64,000 bases of DNA from Paralvinella palmiformis (Eukaryota > Annelida > Polychaeta > Terebellida > Alvinellidae): positions 1,284,501 through 1,348,500 of the forward strand of contig JAODUP010000040.1 in NCBI GenBank assembly GCA_025642065.1, in the 5' to 3' direction. Position numbers and translations under genes: made by a program. The number at the start of each line of letters is the position of its first letter. Within the stretch, counting starts at the first letter, position 1. The notes below the pieces were generated by a model. That model saw only the letters and a program-made list of their open reading frames with translations. It searched no databases and was not told where the DNA came from. This document shows, piece after piece, positions 62,701 through 64,000 of the stretch.

Positions 62701-63337
62701 TACTAAAACCACAAATAATTTCTTCTAAAGTTTGACTTGCCTGTTTTATGTGACGCGGTAAATGTGTTTATGATTAGAACTCTATGACTTCAGTAAAGTT
62801 GACTTTGATCGTCGGCACTATTTCTAGATCACACACTTGTATACGGACAAACGGCTCTTTACACATCGTACAGACACCATGGCGTTAGCTTCGTGTTTGC
62901 ACTTGGTACATTGAATACTCCTCAGTGTCACAAGAGGCAACTGCTTACGGAATGAATCTAAATGAAACATTTATGCAGAATGTGTCATTAAGCCATACTT
63001 CGTTTACACATAGTTCTATTACGGACCTGTTAACATTTTATTTTAAAATTGCAGAAAATGGCACAAGATTTTCTGCTCGCAAAACGAATGTCCAATCTCA
63101 GACCTTCCAATATTTTAATACAAAAATACAGAATATTTTCTTCTTCCTACATAATTTTTTTAAATAAGTACGCAGTTCTGCAATGTTCTCAACACACAGC
63201 CGCTGTGTTGTAGATGCATGTGGCGCGCTTAGCACTCAATCGAATCCCGCAATTATTTTACGTCGGGTGACGCTGCGACCACAGGCCAGATCCATAAAAG
63301 TGGAAGATTTTCCAAATAAAGCGGGAGATTTTCTAGA

Positions 63338-63359
63338 AAAGCGGAAGATCTTCCGCTTT
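63338..63359. repeat. Perfect 22-bp palindrome
   Basis: AAAGCGGAAGATCTTCCGCT plus TT reads the same on both strands, centred at 63348/63349. Two further GCGG(G/A)AGAT-like units lie just left (63319-63330). Confidence 0.85.
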
Positions 63360-63844
63360 ATTGGAAGGTCTACTACTATAGGGAAACTAACGTTATAATT
63401 GATCTCACTCAATAGTTAATATGGCACTCGTTTGTATGGCACTTAATGAGGTAGTACTTAATGATCGGTGTAATCAGTATATATGTACTAAAACCAAAAT
63501 TATGACACAATCGTTCCAAATTTTTGTGCTACGTAATTTTAGCAACTTAACCATTATTGAATGGAATTGTCATTTGTAAGGAATAACTAAATAAAAATAA
63601 CTATGCTTAATTACACACACAATAAATTTATAAATTTGTCTGCATTCACAAAATTGCTAAGATCAGGACAACAGCAGATGTTTGTATGGATGTACATTTG
63701 TGATTGCCGAATTAATCACCAAAACAGTTAATATATAATGGACACATTATGGAGCCACCAATACTGACAATGGTGAAAACTGCTCTATAGATAATACAAT
63801 GTGAAGAGCAAATGTAAAGGCGGTTGGGCATGTAAATATATCAC

Positions 63845-63960
63845 CAGTAGAGGATATCAGTAGCTGGTACTTCTCCCCAAATAACTGTTTGAATTGTTTT
63901 CTACTTTTCTTTATACACACTTCATAGAAGTACGGTTCTAGGGGCCACTTCATTGCACTT
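63845..63960 (-). CDS. Possible internal exon of an unidentified gene continuing beyond the right edge
   Basis: On the minus strand a TAGTTCAG acceptor is followed by an open frame reading KWPLEPYFYEVCIKKSRKQF, then KQLFGEKYQLLISSTG, ending at a GTGATA donor. The 116-bp length and lysine-rich, non-repetitive composition look exon-like. I do not recognise the protein, and chance or a mobile-element piece remains possible. Confidence 0.3.
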
Positions 63961-64000
63961 CTGAACTACGGGTCGGCGTACAGAGAGTTAGTAGTGCATA

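Overview
This is a eukaryotic, intron-rich, AT-rich window. It most resembles a lophotrochozoan invertebrate, plausibly a gastropod or other mollusc. That guess rests on animal-type CAP and RAD21 proteins, GT-AG introns of 0.1 to 4.5 kb, many tRNA-derived SINEs, LINE fragments, short inverted-repeat DNA transposons and long (AT)n and (CA)n tracts. I cannot name the species.

Three protein-coding genes can be reconstructed exon by exon, with splice phases that all join. (1) Bases 1-7924, plus strand: the last five coding exons of adenylyl cyclase-associated protein (CAP, actin regulator), from its WH2 motif to the stop; the 5' part lies left of the window. (2) Bases 29755 down to 14862, minus strand: twelve coding exons of a 681-residue coiled-coil protein resembling the BFR1 family, with a long disordered tail. 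The tail holds a striking array of cysteines spaced every seven residues. (3) Bases 46372-61073, plus strand: eleven coding exons of the cohesin kleisin RAD21 (641 residues), complete from start to stop. CAP and the BFR1-like gene converge; the BFR1-like gene and RAD21 diverge across about 16.6 kb. A possible further minus-strand exon lies at the right edge (63845-63960). The genes are unrelated housekeeping functions (actin turnover, RNA- or ER-linked coiled coil, chromosome cohesion) and nothing suggests an operon-like unit.

The rest is introns and intergenic DNA full of mobile-element relics. One tRNA-derived SINE family has at least seven copies, three with perfect 14-bp target-site duplications. 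A 1151-bp hAT-like element has a perfect 8-bp duplication. Several non-autonomous elements have TA or TAA duplications, and one intronic hairpin element has arms of about 119 bp. There are degraded non-LTR retrotransposon reverse transcriptase and endonuclease segments, and two hAT transposase relics. The same repeat families occur in introns of different genes, so the introns were colonised independently.

No CRISPR array, rRNA or intact tRNA gene was seen, and I found no convincing undescribed defence or metabolic system. The most unusual coding feature is the cysteine heptad array. The most unusual non-coding ones are the intronic giant hairpin and the cleanly bounded transposons.
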